Below are positions 16,340 through 26,317 of a DNA stretch of 64,000 bases, one piece after another. The position numbers were made by a program, and so were the translations under genes. The stretch's first letter is position 1, and every line of letters starts with the position of its first letter. Source of the stretch: an uncultured Dysgonomonas sp. (GTDB lineage Bacteria > Bacteroidota > Bacteroidia > Bacteroidales > Dysgonomonadaceae); NCBI RefSeq assembly GCF_900079725.1, contig NZ_LT599032.1, positions 990,948 through 1,054,947 on the forward strand, in the 5' to 3' direction. The notes under the pieces were generated by a model that worked only from the letters and a program-made list of their open reading frames with translations, searched no databases and was not told the DNA's origin.

Positions 16340-19300
16340 TTAAAATGACAGTTGTACTCCAAATACATAGGATTGATACGGAGGTGTGGATGCAAACTCC
16401 CCGAATTTGGAAGAAATGTCGTTACCCCAAGTTGTTACTTCCGGATCAATATACATATTATCTTTCGGAGTCCACAGCAATATATTAGATGCTGTAGCTG
16501 ATACTCTTAAAGAAGAAACCCTAAGTTTTTCGCAGATTTTTTTCGGTAGTTGATAAGCCAGACTTACATTACGAAGTTTCAAGTATGAACGGTCGATAAC
16601 ATTATTATCCGAATATTCAAATCCACCATTGCTATAAAATGTATTTAAAGATGTTGGATCGACGGGAGTCGTATTTTCAACATACACAGGATTACCGTTT
16701 GTATCCGTACCATTTTGCACAACCGAATTTGGTATAAGAAATGGATTTCGATCATTATATGCCGTTTCAGGGCCACTACCTACCCAGCCCAGATAATCCT
16801 TGGAATAGGAGTAAATATATCCTCCATAGCGAAGATCTAATGTTGCCGACAATGAAATACCTTTATATGTAAAGGTATTGGTCAATCCCATCCGGTATTT
16901 TTCGTTAATATCTTTATCCAAGAAAACTTCATTAGGGGTTGGCTGAGGATTCCCGGCTCCATCGACCACGGTATGGTCCACTCCATCAATATTCACAGTC
17001 AAAGCCTTTTGGGTTTTAAACTGACCGAGCGGCTTGCCTTCAACAGCGTAAATACCTATTCCTCCGTATCCACCCAAATAAACTTCGGGAACACCTAAAG
17101 TTTCCACTTTATTATTGTTTTTAGTAAAATTGTATGTGATATCCCATTGGAAATCCCGGGTTTTTACAGGAACTAAAGAAAGAGATAATTCTATTCCACT
17201 ATTGCGTACATCCCCTAAATTAGCCCTTTGGGCTGTATAACCAGCTGTTGGGTCTATTGGCATTGTAGCAATCAATCCTTTTGTCAGTTTATTATAGTAT
17301 GAAAATTCAAGACCTATACGCTGATCGAGAAAAGAACTTTCAAACCCAACTTCAAATTCATCGGTCAACTCAGGTTTCAAATTCTGATTTTCTAACGTAT
17401 TGGAGATTGTATAACCATTGATACCTCCTAACGGGAATGATAGATCGTCAACATTCGGGAAACCCGGATTAAGTACTGATCCAACAACAAAGCGGTCGTA
17501 GACGAAATAAGGAGTTGTGTCTTTACCTGTCCGTCCGTATGATAATCTTACTTTGGCATAATCAAGCGGGCCGGTATTGATATTTTTCAGTTTCATATAA
17601 TCAGAAACAATGAAGCTCAACATCGCTGCAGGATAAAAGAATGAATTATTCTTTTTAGGTAAGGCTGAAGACCAGTCGTTACGTGCTGTAAGCGTCAGGT
17701 AAAGGTAATCCTGATATCCGAAATCTGCATTGACATAAGCACCTAGTATCCGATAACGGTCACTAGTCTGTTCGGCAACGGCCGGAGTAAGCGTATTCGA
17801 TAAATGATAAAAACCGGGAATATCAATTGAAGAGATTGACCCATACAGACGAGTCATTTTCTGCTCATTGGCATTTCCTCCGACAATCGCATTCACAGAG
17901 AAATCTCCGAACCGCTCATTGAATGTAGCAAAATAGTCGTGATTAACCTGCAAGTAATCTCTTTTATCCTGCGAGTAGCTACCCGCATTGGCTGGGCCAT
18001 TTCGGTTATAAGAACCAGGAGTAAAAGAAACTGCATCGTAATGCATATCGGCAGTAGATGTTTCATAATCGCCACCAAAACGGTAAGTAAGTTTGAGGTT
18101 ACTCAACAGATCATAGTCTAGTTGAACTTTTCCGAAGAATTTATATTTCCTCTGCAATGCTTCCTTAGCACTTAATACAAAATATGGATTTAAGCCATAT
18201 GGAGTAAAATAATTATCCAGATTATTAAATTTATCATTATAATCTTTTAAGTCAACAATAGAAATATCAGTAGCAATTTCATTTAATGAACGATATACCG
18301 ATTGGTCTTGTCCCGTTGTCGATACACGATTCTTTTCTACACTGACATTAAAAGAAGAACTTATTAATAACTTGTTTGCTTTATGGGATGCATTCGAAGC
18401 AACTGTAAAGCGATTATAAGAATCGGTATTGGTGGGAATAGGGCCGTCCAGATAGTTATGTGATACCGACAGATGATATAAGGTCTTGTCTGTACCACCA
18501 CTCAATGAAAGTGCATTGTTATACCCAAAGCCCAGATCATAGAAATCACGTATACGGTTTTTCAGATAATTATAAGGTTTTATTTTCTGGCTATTGTCCA
18601 CCACATTACCCCAAACTCGGTCTTTACCATCGAAGCGGGCACCCCAGCTTCCGTTTTCATCCAAGGCACGATCTCCGCTCCAACCTTGTCCGAACATCTG
18701 TTGTTCGTCCGGTAGACGTCCGATTTGCTGAACGGTTATACCGCCATTATATTCTATTTTCAGTTTTCCGTTGGTATTTTTCCCCGACTTAGTTGTAATC
18801 ATAATAACCCCTTGGGCTGCACGAGAACCATACAAAGCCGAAGCAGCAGACCCCTTCAACACAGTCATGCTCTCAATATCATTCGGATTCAAGGCATTAA
18901 TACCTGAACCAAAATCGGCCTGAGCATTCAATGTATTCACACCTCCGGAAATGCTTCCCGACTGGTTTTGTTTATTGGTCAGAGGAATACCATCTACCAC
19001 ATATAGAGGTTGGTTATTACCAAAAGAGTTAAATCCACGGATAGTTACATTTTGCGTTCCTCCCGGAGTTCCGGATGAAGAAACCTCTACACCCGAGACC
19101 TTACCTTGAAGGGCAGACATCGGATTAAGTGCTCTCGAATTGGCAATATCATCACCCTTAATTGAAGATACTGAATATCCCAGTGTTTTTTTATCTCTTG
19201 CAACTCCTAAAGCTGTAACAACAACGTCCTGCAACAGATGTTCATCATTCTCCATTACAACTCTCATACCCTGAGACATCCTCAGTTCTGCTGTCTTCAT

Positions 19301-19531
19301 TCCCACCAATGTAAATACCAAAGTATTTCTTCCTTCAGGTACATTTATGGAAAACTGACCGTCTACGTCTGTAACGGTACCAACAGTAGTCCCCTTCACT
19401 ACTACCGAAGCACTAATAACAGGCTCTCCGTTACTGTCGACAACAGTACCGGAAATTTTTGTTGTTTGTGCTACGATAAATCCTATGCTTAGAAATAAGC
19501 AGGATAGAATTAACATCACTCTTTTCTTCAT
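16340..19531 (-). CDS. SusC/RagA-family TonB-linked outer-membrane transporter
   Basis: 1063 residues, normal for SusC. Signal peptide 1-21 ('GFIVAQ'), then a CarboxypepD_reg-like domain at about 25-105 ('GTVVDSNGEPVISASVVVKG'). Next comes 'DVVVTALGVARDKKTLGYSV', the SusC-specific segment, and the plug domain with 'NPMSALQGKVSGVEV' and 'IESMTVLKGSAASALYGSRAAQGVIMITTK'. The C-terminal beta barrel ends in 'SYVFGVQLSF', with a terminal Phe for barrel assembly. It imports bulky nutrients using TonB energy. First gene of the operon; upstream is a 487-base gene-free stretch. No STN domain, anti-sigma or hybrid sensor is adjacent, so its regulation is not local. Confidence 0.95.
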   Translation of the reverse strand: MKKRVMLILSCLFLSIGFIVAQTTKISGTVVDSNGEPVISASVVVKGTTVGTVTDVDGQFSINVPEGRNTLVFTLVGMKTAELRMSQGMRVVMENDEHLLQDVVVTALGVARDKKTLGYSVSSIKGDDIANSRALNPMSALQGKVSGVEVSSSGTPGGTQNVTIRGFNSFGNNQPLYVVDGIPLTNKQNQSGSISGGVNTLNAQADFGSGINALNPNDIESMTVLKGSAASALYGSRAAQGVIMITTKSGKNTNGKLKIEYNGGITVQQIGRLPDEQQMFGQGWSGDRALDENGSWGARFDGKDRVWGNVVDNSQKIKPYNYLKNRIRDFYDLGFGYNNALSLSGGTDKTLYHLSVSHNYLDGPIPTNTDSYNRFTVASNASHKANKLLISSSFNVSVEKNRVSTTGQDQSVYRSLNEIATDISIVDLKDYNDKFNNLDNYFTPYGLNPYFVLSAKEALQRKYKFFGKVQLDYDLLSNLKLTYRFGGDYETSTADMHYDAVSFTPGSYNRNGPANAGSYSQDKRDYLQVNHDYFATFNERFGDFSVNAIVGGNANEQKMTRLYGSISSIDIPGFYHLSNTLTPAVAEQTSDRYRILGAYVNADFGYQDYLYLTLTARNDWSSALPKKNNSFFYPAAMLSFIVSDYMKLKNINTGPLDYAKVRLSYGRTGKDTTPYFVYDRFVVGSVLNPGFPNVDDLSFPLGGINGYTISNTLENQNLKPELTDEFEVGFESSFLDQRIGLEFSYYNKLTKGLIATMPIDPTAGYTAQRANLGDVRNSGIELSLSLVPVKTRDFQWDITYNFTKNNNKVETLGVPEVYLGGYGGIGIYAVEGKPLGQFKTQKALTVNIDGVDHTVVDGAGNPQPTPNEVFLDKDINEKYRMGLTNTFTYKGISLSATLDLRYGGYIYSYSKDYLGWVGSGPETAYNDRNPFLIPNSVVQNGTDTNGNPVYVENTTPVDPTSLNTFYSNGGFEYSDNNVIDRSYLKLRNVSLAYQLPKKICEKLRVSSLRVSATASNILLWTPKDNMYIDPEVTTWGNDISSKFGEFASTPPYQSYVFGVQLSF

Positions 19532-20018
19532 ACAAACACTACTTTATTAAAAATTAAAACAACATACAAACCCAATTACATACAAACACTTGTTATTCAA
19601 AATAAAAGCAACCCTTCTAATCTTATATCAATTTAACAATTTAATACTATATTGGGCTTTTTAGCATCAGTTTGCTTTTTGATATGCAAATTTAGACATT
19701 TTTCACGAAAAAAAAAATTTTGGATTAATTTATATAAAATATAACAATATGAAAGCATTCAAAGTCAATCAAATATAAAATCAGAGGTCAATTGTTATAT
19801 TTTAGTTAAATATATGTTATTTTGAAAGAAATAAAAAGAAGATGTGATAAGTACACTCTGAAAATGTGCTTCTTCGCTATGAATTAAAAGTCCATTTTAA
19901 CACTTTTCATTCATATTTTCTTATAAATATGAAAGAGAAACCAATATTCATATATCCTTAATACTATATCAATAAAATATAAACATTAAGCATCAAATTA
20001 GAATAAAAAAAGTAAAAT
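19532..20018 (-). promoter_or_regulatory. Leader and promoter region of the SusC/SusD operon
   Basis: A/T-rich, no reading frame. TAAATTTG at 19687-19694 (- strand) fits TAnnTTTG and would give a 5' leader of about 150 bases before susC. No clear -33 box, no strong palindrome, and no terminator that I can see for feoAB, so read-through from feoAB into susC is possible. Confidence 0.4.
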
Positions 20019-22508
20019 CTACAACATATTTCCAATCTGATAGACCAAAAATGAGATAACCCAAGCTAGTAAAGTAGTATAAATGATACTGAAAACACCC
20101 CACTTCCACGATCCGGATTCTTCCTTTATTGCAGCGATAGTTGCGACACATGGAAAGTAAATCAGCACAAAAAGCAACAAACTGACAATAACCAACGGTG
20201 TGAAGGTCGGAGTACCGTCAGCCTGAGTGTCACTTACTAGGCGAGCTTCGAGAGATTCCTGATTTTCAGAGTCCCCTGTATACAAAACACCCAGTGTGCT
20301 CACAACAACCTCTTTGGCCGCCATACCGGAAAGTAAACTCACACTAATTTTCCAATCGAAACCTAAAGGACGCATCACAGGTTCTATAGTCTTCCCAATA
20401 CGGCCAATGTAAGATTCTTCCTGATGCGCTATATTACGTTGATCTTCAACCGCCTCGATTAATTCGACCTTCTGATCATCATTTATTTCATTATTATCGA
20501 ATTGAGCCTCCACTTTGGATATCTGGCTATCAAACAGCATTTCACGCTCTTTATCACGGGGAAAATACCCCAAGAACCAAATAATAATGGATGCAACCAG
20601 AATAACCCCTCCCATTTTCCTCAGATATTGCCGCGATTTATCCCACATATGTATAGATACGGCACGTAATGTAGGCATTCGATACGGAGGCAGCTCCATT
20701 ACAAATGGAGTATCTTCTTTCGGAAACAGGAATCTCTTAAACAGCCGCGCCGATATTACAGCTATCAATATGCCTATAAAATAAAGTCCGAAAAGGACAA
20801 AGCTAGCATAAGGTTTAAAAAAGACGCCGACAAAAAGTAAATAAACCGGTAATCGGGCACTACATGACATAAACGGATTGATTAGCATTGTTATCATGCG
20901 GCTATTGCGACTCTCAATGGTACGTGTAGCCAGAATAGCCGGCACATTACACCCGAAGCCCATAACCAGAGGAATAAACGATTTACCATGCAATCCCATC
21001 TTATGCATCACTTTATCCATTATAAAAGCAGCCCGCGCCATATAACCCGAGTCTTCCATAAAAGAAATAAAAGCATACAATATCAATATATTAGGCAGAA
21101 AGACGATTACACCCCCCACTCCTCCTATAATACCATCTACAACCAAATCTTTGAGCATACCCTCGGGCATAGTCCCCCGGATAAAATCTCCTAATGCCCC
21201 AACACCATTCTCAATCCACTCCATCGGATATCCGCCCAAACGAAAAGTACATTCAAACATCACCCACATAAAGAAGAAAAATATAGGGAATCCCAGATAT
21301 TTATTTGTAACGATAGAGTCAATAATACGTGTACGATCCGACTCATTCGCTTTTTCCTTCAACGTTTCTTTCAAACCTCCGGCAATAAAACCATAACGGG
21401 CATTTGTGAGAGTCGATTCTGTATCTTCCTTTAATGTTTCTTCAATATATTTTACTTCGGCATCCCTTGTAGTCAATAAATCCTGACCATTCGATAGAGT
21501 AGATACATAAGACTCAATATCTTTATCCTTCTCAAGTAATTTTATTGAAATATAACGACGGGGGAAAACATGCTGAGCTGACTTATCCTTTTCTAGCTTT
21601 ATATTAAGCCTGCTTATCGAGTTCTCTGCTATATTGCCATAAGATATATGTACCCGGCGCACTGTCGGCTCCTTATCTTCATGCATCCGTATGACCGTAT
21701 CGAAAAGATCATTTACCCCCACTCCGGTTTTGGCCACCGTCGGAACCATAGGAATACCGATCATCTTAGACAATTTCCCGTAATCAAATTCACCCCCGCT
21801 CTCTTTCAGTTCATCATACATATTCAATGCAATGACAACCGGAGCCTCCATATCTATCAACTCAGTTGTCAGATATAAATTCCTCTCCAGATTGGAAGCG
21901 GCCACAATATTAATGATAACATCAGGTTTATCTTCCACAATATGGCGTCTCACAAAAAGCTCCTCGGGAGTATAAGCCGACAAAGAATATGTCCCGGGCA
22001 AATCCACGATTTTGAATATATAACCACCATGCTTAAATCGTCCCTCCTTCGAATCGACAGTCACTCCTCCGTAATTCCCTACATGCTCATGCGCTCCTGA
22101 AGCAACATTAAACAAGGATGTTTTTCCTGCATTCGGATTACCAACTAAGGCTACGGTTATAACCTTCTTATTATCCGAATTATTCTTATTCTTAGGAGAA
22201 TGCTCTTCTATTGAAGATTCCTCATGGGCTAAGTCTTTATTGAAAGAAGATTCTGTCTTAAGAATCTCTTGTTTCTTATTTATTTCGGGATAAATTACTT
22301 CGATAAGTCCCGCTTCGCTACGGCGAAGGGAAACCTCATAATCCATAATTTTATATTTGATCGGATCTTTCAGGGGAGCGTTTAGGATAACTTTAATGGT
22401 TTTCCCTTTAATGAAGCCCATCTCCATGATGCGCTTACGAAAGGCCCCGCTACCATTAACACGTACAATAACACCTTTCTCTCCTGTCCTCAGGTCTGAT
22501 AAAAGCAT
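20019..22508 (-). CDS. feoB: Ferrous iron transporter, FeoA-FeoB fusion
   Basis: 829 residues. Residues 1-73 are a complete FeoA (SH3-like) domain ('LRTGEKGVIVRVNG', 'KRIMEMGFIKGKTIKV'). A charged linker of about 40 residues follows, then the FeoB GTPase: G1 'GNPNAGKTS' (about 123-131), switch 'NYGGVTVDSKEG', G3 'DLPGTYSLS', G4 'ALNMYDE'. The membrane part has two Gate repeats with about eight or more helices ('FIPLVMGFGCNVPAILATRTIES', 'SLLSGMAAKEVVVSTLGVLY'). It takes up Fe2+ across the inner membrane. Its usual small Cys-rich partner is found at 13084. A near-consensus CATCTTTG box lies 32 bases upstream. Confidence 0.95.
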   Translation of the reverse strand: MLLSDLRTGEKGVIVRVNGSGAFRKRIMEMGFIKGKTIKVILNAPLKDPIKYKIMDYEVSLRRSEAGLIEVIYPEINKKQEILKTESSFNKDLAHEESSIEEHSPKNKNNSDNKKVITVALVGNPNAGKTSLFNVASGAHEHVGNYGGVTVDSKEGRFKHGGYIFKIVDLPGTYSLSAYTPEELFVRRHIVEDKPDVIINIVAASNLERNLYLTTELIDMEAPVVIALNMYDELKESGGEFDYGKLSKMIGIPMVPTVAKTGVGVNDLFDTVIRMHEDKEPTVRRVHISYGNIAENSISRLNIKLEKDKSAQHVFPRRYISIKLLEKDKDIESYVSTLSNGQDLLTTRDAEVKYIEETLKEDTESTLTNARYGFIAGGLKETLKEKANESDRTRIIDSIVTNKYLGFPIFFFFMWVMFECTFRLGGYPMEWIENGVGALGDFIRGTMPEGMLKDLVVDGIIGGVGGVIVFLPNILILYAFISFMEDSGYMARAAFIMDKVMHKMGLHGKSFIPLVMGFGCNVPAILATRTIESRNSRMITMLINPFMSCSARLPVYLLFVGVFFKPYASFVLFGLYFIGILIAVISARLFKRFLFPKEDTPFVMELPPYRMPTLRAVSIHMWDKSRQYLRKMGGVILVASIIIWFLGYFPRDKEREMLFDSQISKVEAQFDNNEINDDQKVELIEAVEDQRNIAHQEESYIGRIGKTIEPVMRPLGFDWKISVSLLSGMAAKEVVVSTLGVLYTGDSENQESLEARLVSDTQADGTPTFTPLVIVSLLLFVLIYFPCVATIAAIKEESGSWKWGVFSIIYTTLLAWVISFLVYQIGNML

Positions 22509-22695
22509 ACCAACAATCTTTCATTTAATAATAGAGCTACAAAGATGGGTATTTTTTGTTAGATATAAAGAACTTTTATGTGCATTATTTAGAATGAATA
22601 TAAAAAAGAATCGTCTTTTATCCTTGAATATATTTTATTCGATATACTTTTTAGGGGGTATTATAAGCACATAAAAAAAACCAATGCTTTAGAGG

Positions 22696-22857
22696 TTATA
22701 CTTCAATGGTCGAATCCCACAAATCCACTTTCACAAGCAAAAGCATGAAACTATATTTTTTATAATAAAAACCATCGTCGGAGTAATAAATGCCCAATAT
22801 ATCCGATTGTGTCTCTGCCGCATTGGTTTTGTATATATGAGTTATATCAAAATCATT
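22696..22857 (-). pseudogene. Possible decayed gene fragment (start-less open frame)
   Basis: An open frame of 53 codons runs on the - strand from just after a stop (22858-22860) to TAA at 22696, with no good start codon. Its translation looks protein-like, for example 'ETQSDILGIYYSDDGF' and 'LLLVKVDLWDSTIEV'. It lies 188 bases upstream of feoAB on the same strand. The span is also bracketed by an 11-bp perfect inverted repeat (AAAACCAATGC at 22677, GCATTGGTTTT at 22820). It may be the tail of a deleted gene, a chance frame, or part of an RNA. I do not recognise it. Confidence 0.25.
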
Positions 22858-23167
22858 CTAAGTGATACAAACAACTTAATTCAAATCTAATCATCATAAT
22901 AATTGCTACTTACGTGGATAAATACTGTAGTAAATTTCTGTAATTTTGCAAAAAATAATATTTCTTTTATTGGGGCAAATTAATTGCTAAGGTTGTTTGT
23001 AAATTCAATAAACAAGTTAAGTAAAAAATATTTCCGTAGGGATGAGGGATGTAACAATTAAACACCTCATTCACCTTTCTTCCAGCGGTAAAATTACAAC
23101 TTTGTTTTTATTTCGCAAATTTTACTCGATATTATTTAGTCCAAACACTCGGATTTTAATCTTTTTG

Positions 23168-23444
23168 AAAAAGTTTATCTATATAATGAGCTGGTAGTCT
23201 TTAGCTGATAGCTGATAACTCTTTGAAGTATTGATAGACCCCTTGCCCCCGAATAAGGGGAAAAAAGTAGACAAGATACAAGATATAAGTTGCTAACTAT
23301 TTACTGAAAAAAGTGTTACTGTTACTTTTTATTTAAACACAGAGTAAAAGGAGTAACACAGGGTTTTTATATAAAAAGCAAAGACAGTTAGATGAAAACA
23401 ATGGAAAAACTGTCAGAAGTGTCAGGTTTTAACTAAATGTAGTT
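23168..23444 (+). repeat. Dispersed composite repeat, copy A
   Basis: About 205 bases at 23168-23376 match the reverse complement of 37083-37290 at roughly nine in ten positions by eye. Shared blocks include 'agtttatctatataat', 'gctaactatttactgaaa' and 'ttatttaaacacagagtaaa'. After a short gap, 'ctgtcagaagtgtcagg' and 'ttttaactaaatgta' (23409-23440) match 36901-36938 of copy B. The repeat contains the GTTAC-tandem and 'agatacaagata' motifs seen next to the orphan HTH genes. It lies in the gene-free stretch 120 bases upstream of mutS2. Confidence 0.85.
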
Positions 23445-23534
23445 AATGAATGTAGATATCCAATTAGTAATGACAAATGCTGATTTTCGCACCTTTGCCC
23501 TATACCTAAACTTATAACTTACAACTAAAATTTC

Positions 23535-23542
23535 TATCTTTG
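23535..23542 (+). promoter_or_regulatory. Bacteroidetes -7 box for mutS2
   Basis: TATCTTTG lies only 20 bases upstream of the mutS2 GTG start, so the 5' leader is about 14 bases. A tiny ATG frame (23552, four codons) lies between and overlaps the GTG. Confidence 0.6.
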
Positions 23543-23562
23543 CAACCTAAAATGAACACAAC

Positions 23563-26025
23563 GTGATATATCCGGAGAATTTCGAATCGAAAATAGGATT
23601 TGACAAAATACGACAATTACTCACGGCTAGATGCCTGAGTCCCCTGGGAGAAGAAAAAGTAGATAATATGACTTTTTCTTCCGATTATATATTTATTACT
23701 GAAAGTCTTTCCCAAAGTGAGGAATTCATACGGATCACACAGGAAGAGGATGACTTTCCAACGAATTATTTTCTTGATGTACGTCCGTCGCTGCGGAACA
23801 TCAAAGTAGAAGGTACGTGGATAGACGAAAGTGCATTGTTCGATTTAAGACGCTCCCTGCAAACAATTCGCGACATTGTAAGTTTTCTGAAAAAAGAAGA
23901 TGAAGAAAATACCCCCTATCCTCATCTATATACATTAGCAGGGGAAGTAGTTGTATTTCCTCAGCTGATAAGTAAAATAGACAATATCCTCGACAAGTTT
24001 GGACGCATAAAAGATAATGCCTCACCTGAATTGCACCGTATACGGAAAGATATGGCCCATATATCGGGAGGCATATCTAAAAGTCTGAATGCCATATTAC
24101 GTCTGGCGCAAAGTGAAGGCCTTGTAGAAAAGGATGTAACACCTACCATGCGCGACGGACGGCTGGTTATCCCTGTTGCTCCGGCATTTAAACGAAAGAT
24201 TAAAGGGATAGTGCATGACGAATCCGCTTCGGGAAAGACGGTCTTTATAGAACCGGCCGAGGTAGTGGAAGCAAACAACCGTATACGTGAACTGGAAAGC
24301 GAAGAAAGGCGCGAGATAATCAAAATACTCATTGCTTTTACTGACGTTTTACGCCCATTAGTTCCCGAAATTCTGCAATCGTATGAATTTCTGGCTATGA
24401 TCGATTTCATTCGGGCAAAAGCGACATTCTCTATCGAGCTGAGTGCCATCAAACCATCTATAGAAGATAAACAAATAATACGCTGGTACAGGGCAAAACA
24501 TCCTCTTCTGTTTCTCTCGCACCGCAAACAGAACAAGCAAATAGTACCGCTCGATATAGAACTGGAAGAAGACAACCGCCTGTTGATAATTTCAGGGCCG
24601 AATGCCGGAGGAAAATCCGTTTGCCTGAAAACGGTCGGATTGCTTCAGTATATGGTACAATGCGGTTTACCGATTCCCCTGGACGAGAACTCCAAAGTCG
24701 GAATATTCGACCATATATTTATAGATATAGGTGATGAGCAATCTATAGAAAACGATTTGAGTACATATAGTTCGCATCTGACTAATATGAAGTTCTTTGT
24801 CAGAAACTGCGATAAAAAGACCATACTGCTCATTGATGAGTTTGGCGGAGGTACTGAACCCCAGATAGGCGGGGCGATTGCCGAATCCCTACTGAAACGT
24901 TTCAACGAGAAGGGTGCTTTCGGAGTAATCACCACTCACTATCAGAATCTGAAGCACTTTGCCAATGAAAACAAAGGGGTGATAAACGGGGCCATGTTAT
25001 ACGACCGTCATCTAATGCAACCTCTGTTTACCTTATCCATAGGTAATCCGGGCAGTTCGTTTGCCATAGAGATAGCACGGAAGATAGGATTGCCGGAAGA
25101 TGTAATTGCCGATGCTTCGGAAATAGTAGGCAGCGATTATATCAATATGGATAAATATCTACAGGATATTGTCCGCGACAAACGTTACTGGGAAACCAAA
25201 CGGCAAAGTATCCGTCAAAAGGAAAAACGGCTCGAAGAAGTTACCGAGACCTACGAAACCGACCTGCTGGCTGTAGAAAAGCAACGAAAAGAAATCATCC
25301 GTCAGGCAAAAACTGATGCTGAACGCATTATGTCGGAAGCAAATGCCCGGATAGAGAATACCATACGTACGATCCGTGAATCACAAGCTGATAAGGAGAA
25401 AACGAAACTGGCGCGACAAACGTTGAGTGAATTCAAATCGACACTGGATAATGAAGATAATTTCTCCGATGATAAGATTGCCCGTAAAATACAGAAGCTA
25501 AAGGACAAGGAGAAAAATAAGAAACAAAAAGAAAAGGCTCCTGAAAAGCAAAAGACGCAAGCAATTACCATCGGTGATAATGTCCGTATAAAAGGGCAAA
25601 CATCTATAGGGCAGGTACTCGATATACAAAGAGGTAGTGCAACAGTAGCTTTCGGGATGATAAAATCGACCGCCAAACTCGACACACTGGAATATGTAAG
25701 TAAGAATCAGGTAAAGCGCGATTCGAAGAGCACACTGGTCAGTGCTGCCGTAAGTGACGATATGCGAGAAAAGAAACTCAACTTCAAACAGGATATAGAT
25801 GTGCGCGGCATGCGTGGAGACGAAGCCTTACAGGCCGTTATGTACTTCATTGACGACGCCATTCTTGTCGGGGTATCCCGCGTGCGTATCCTGCATGGAA
25901 CAGGCACGGGCGCACTGCGGCAAATCATACGGGATTACTTGCGTACAGTACCGGGTGTACATAATTATCAGGACGAACATGTCCAATTTGGTGGTACAGG
26001 TATTACTGTTGTAGACCTGAATTAA
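23563..26025 (+). CDS. mutS2: Endonuclease MutS2 with C-terminal Smr domain
   Basis: 820 residues, starting at GTG 23563; the nearby ATG at 23552 is out of frame and stops at once. MutS2 suppresses homologous recombination and, in some bacteria, rescues collided ribosomes. The N-terminal core and clamp lead to the ATPase: Walker A 'SGPNAGGKS' (344-352), Walker B 'ILLIDEFGGGTEP' (421-433), 'TTHYQNLK'. A long charged coiled coil (about 520-640) follows. A KOW/SH3-like stretch ('IGDNVRIKGQTSIGQVLDI') comes next. Last is an Smr nuclease domain from about 744 with 'DVRGMRGDEAL' and 'HGTGTGALR'. First gene of a three-gene unit with the two downstream genes at 16- and 30-base gaps. Confidence 0.95.
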   Translation: MIYPENFESKIGFDKIRQLLTARCLSPLGEEKVDNMTFSSDYIFITESLSQSEEFIRITQEEDDFPTNYFLDVRPSLRNIKVEGTWIDESALFDLRRSLQTIRDIVSFLKKEDEENTPYPHLYTLAGEVVVFPQLISKIDNILDKFGRIKDNASPELHRIRKDMAHISGGISKSLNAILRLAQSEGLVEKDVTPTMRDGRLVIPVAPAFKRKIKGIVHDESASGKTVFIEPAEVVEANNRIRELESEERREIIKILIAFTDVLRPLVPEILQSYEFLAMIDFIRAKATFSIELSAIKPSIEDKQIIRWYRAKHPLLFLSHRKQNKQIVPLDIELEEDNRLLIISGPNAGGKSVCLKTVGLLQYMVQCGLPIPLDENSKVGIFDHIFIDIGDEQSIENDLSTYSSHLTNMKFFVRNCDKKTILLIDEFGGGTEPQIGGAIAESLLKRFNEKGAFGVITTHYQNLKHFANENKGVINGAMLYDRHLMQPLFTLSIGNPGSSFAIEIARKIGLPEDVIADASEIVGSDYINMDKYLQDIVRDKRYWETKRQSIRQKEKRLEEVTETYETDLLAVEKQRKEIIRQAKTDAERIMSEANARIENTIRTIRESQADKEKTKLARQTLSEFKSTLDNEDNFSDDKIARKIQKLKDKEKNKKQKEKAPEKQKTQAITIGDNVRIKGQTSIGQVLDIQRGSATVAFGMIKSTAKLDTLEYVSKNQVKRDSKSTLVSAAVSDDMREKKLNFKQDIDVRGMRGDEALQAVMYFIDDAILVGVSRVRILHGTGTGALRQIIRDYLRTVPGVHNYQDEHVQFGGTGITVVDLN

Positions 26026-26041
26026 ATTAAGTTTTAAAACT

Positions 26042-26287
26042 ATGGATATAAATATTGACCCTTCCGGTGGATTTTCACTAGGTTTTGGTTATGGCGTTAT
26101 AATCGCCTTACTTGTCATTGCCATACCCGTATGGTTTATCTGTTGGCGCATATTCAAAAGAAGAGCTAAACCGGAGAAGCCAAAGAGTCTTCATATAGCG
26201 GCAGCCACAATTATTATTACGCCAATAATATACGCTATGTTAATTATCCTCTGCTATCTTGCAATAAAGCTATTGTACTTAGAATAA
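26042..26287 (+). CDS. Small membrane protein of unknown function
   Basis: 81 residues with two hydrophobic segments ('YGVIIALLVIAIPVWFICW', about 18-36, and 'ATIIITPIIYAMLIILCYLAI', about 56-76) joined by a short basic loop ('KRRAKPEKPK'). Probably an inner-membrane hairpin. It starts 16 bases after mutS2 and is likely co-transcribed. I do not recognise a family. Confidence 0.6.
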   Translation: MDINIDPSGGFSLGFGYGVIIALLVIAIPVWFICWRIFKRRAKPEKPKSLHIAAATIIITPIIYAMLIILCYLAIKLLYLE

Positions 26288-26317
26288 TTATCTATCAGAA
26301 AAACAAGCCATAACATT

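Larger units (their letters stand above)
22509..23562. other. Gene-poor 1-kb stretch between feoAB and mutS2
   Basis: No convincing gene. It holds the possible fragment at 22696-22857 and a TAATTTTG box at 22941-22948 with nothing recognisable behind it. An ATG frame at 23042-23203 has a 'hydrophobic junk' look and runs into the repeat. The dispersed repeat copy A (23168-23444) and the mutS2 promoter complete it. Confidence 0.5.

Noticed and set aside
22700-22720. 'ggtcgaatccc' resembling a tRNA T-arm
   Set aside because: No anticodon arm, acceptor stem or CCA-like end can be built around it.
23042-23203. 53-codon ATG frame before repeat copy A
   Set aside because: Although it has 'aggg' before the ATG, the translation is low-information and its end lies inside the repeat; not enough support for a gene.
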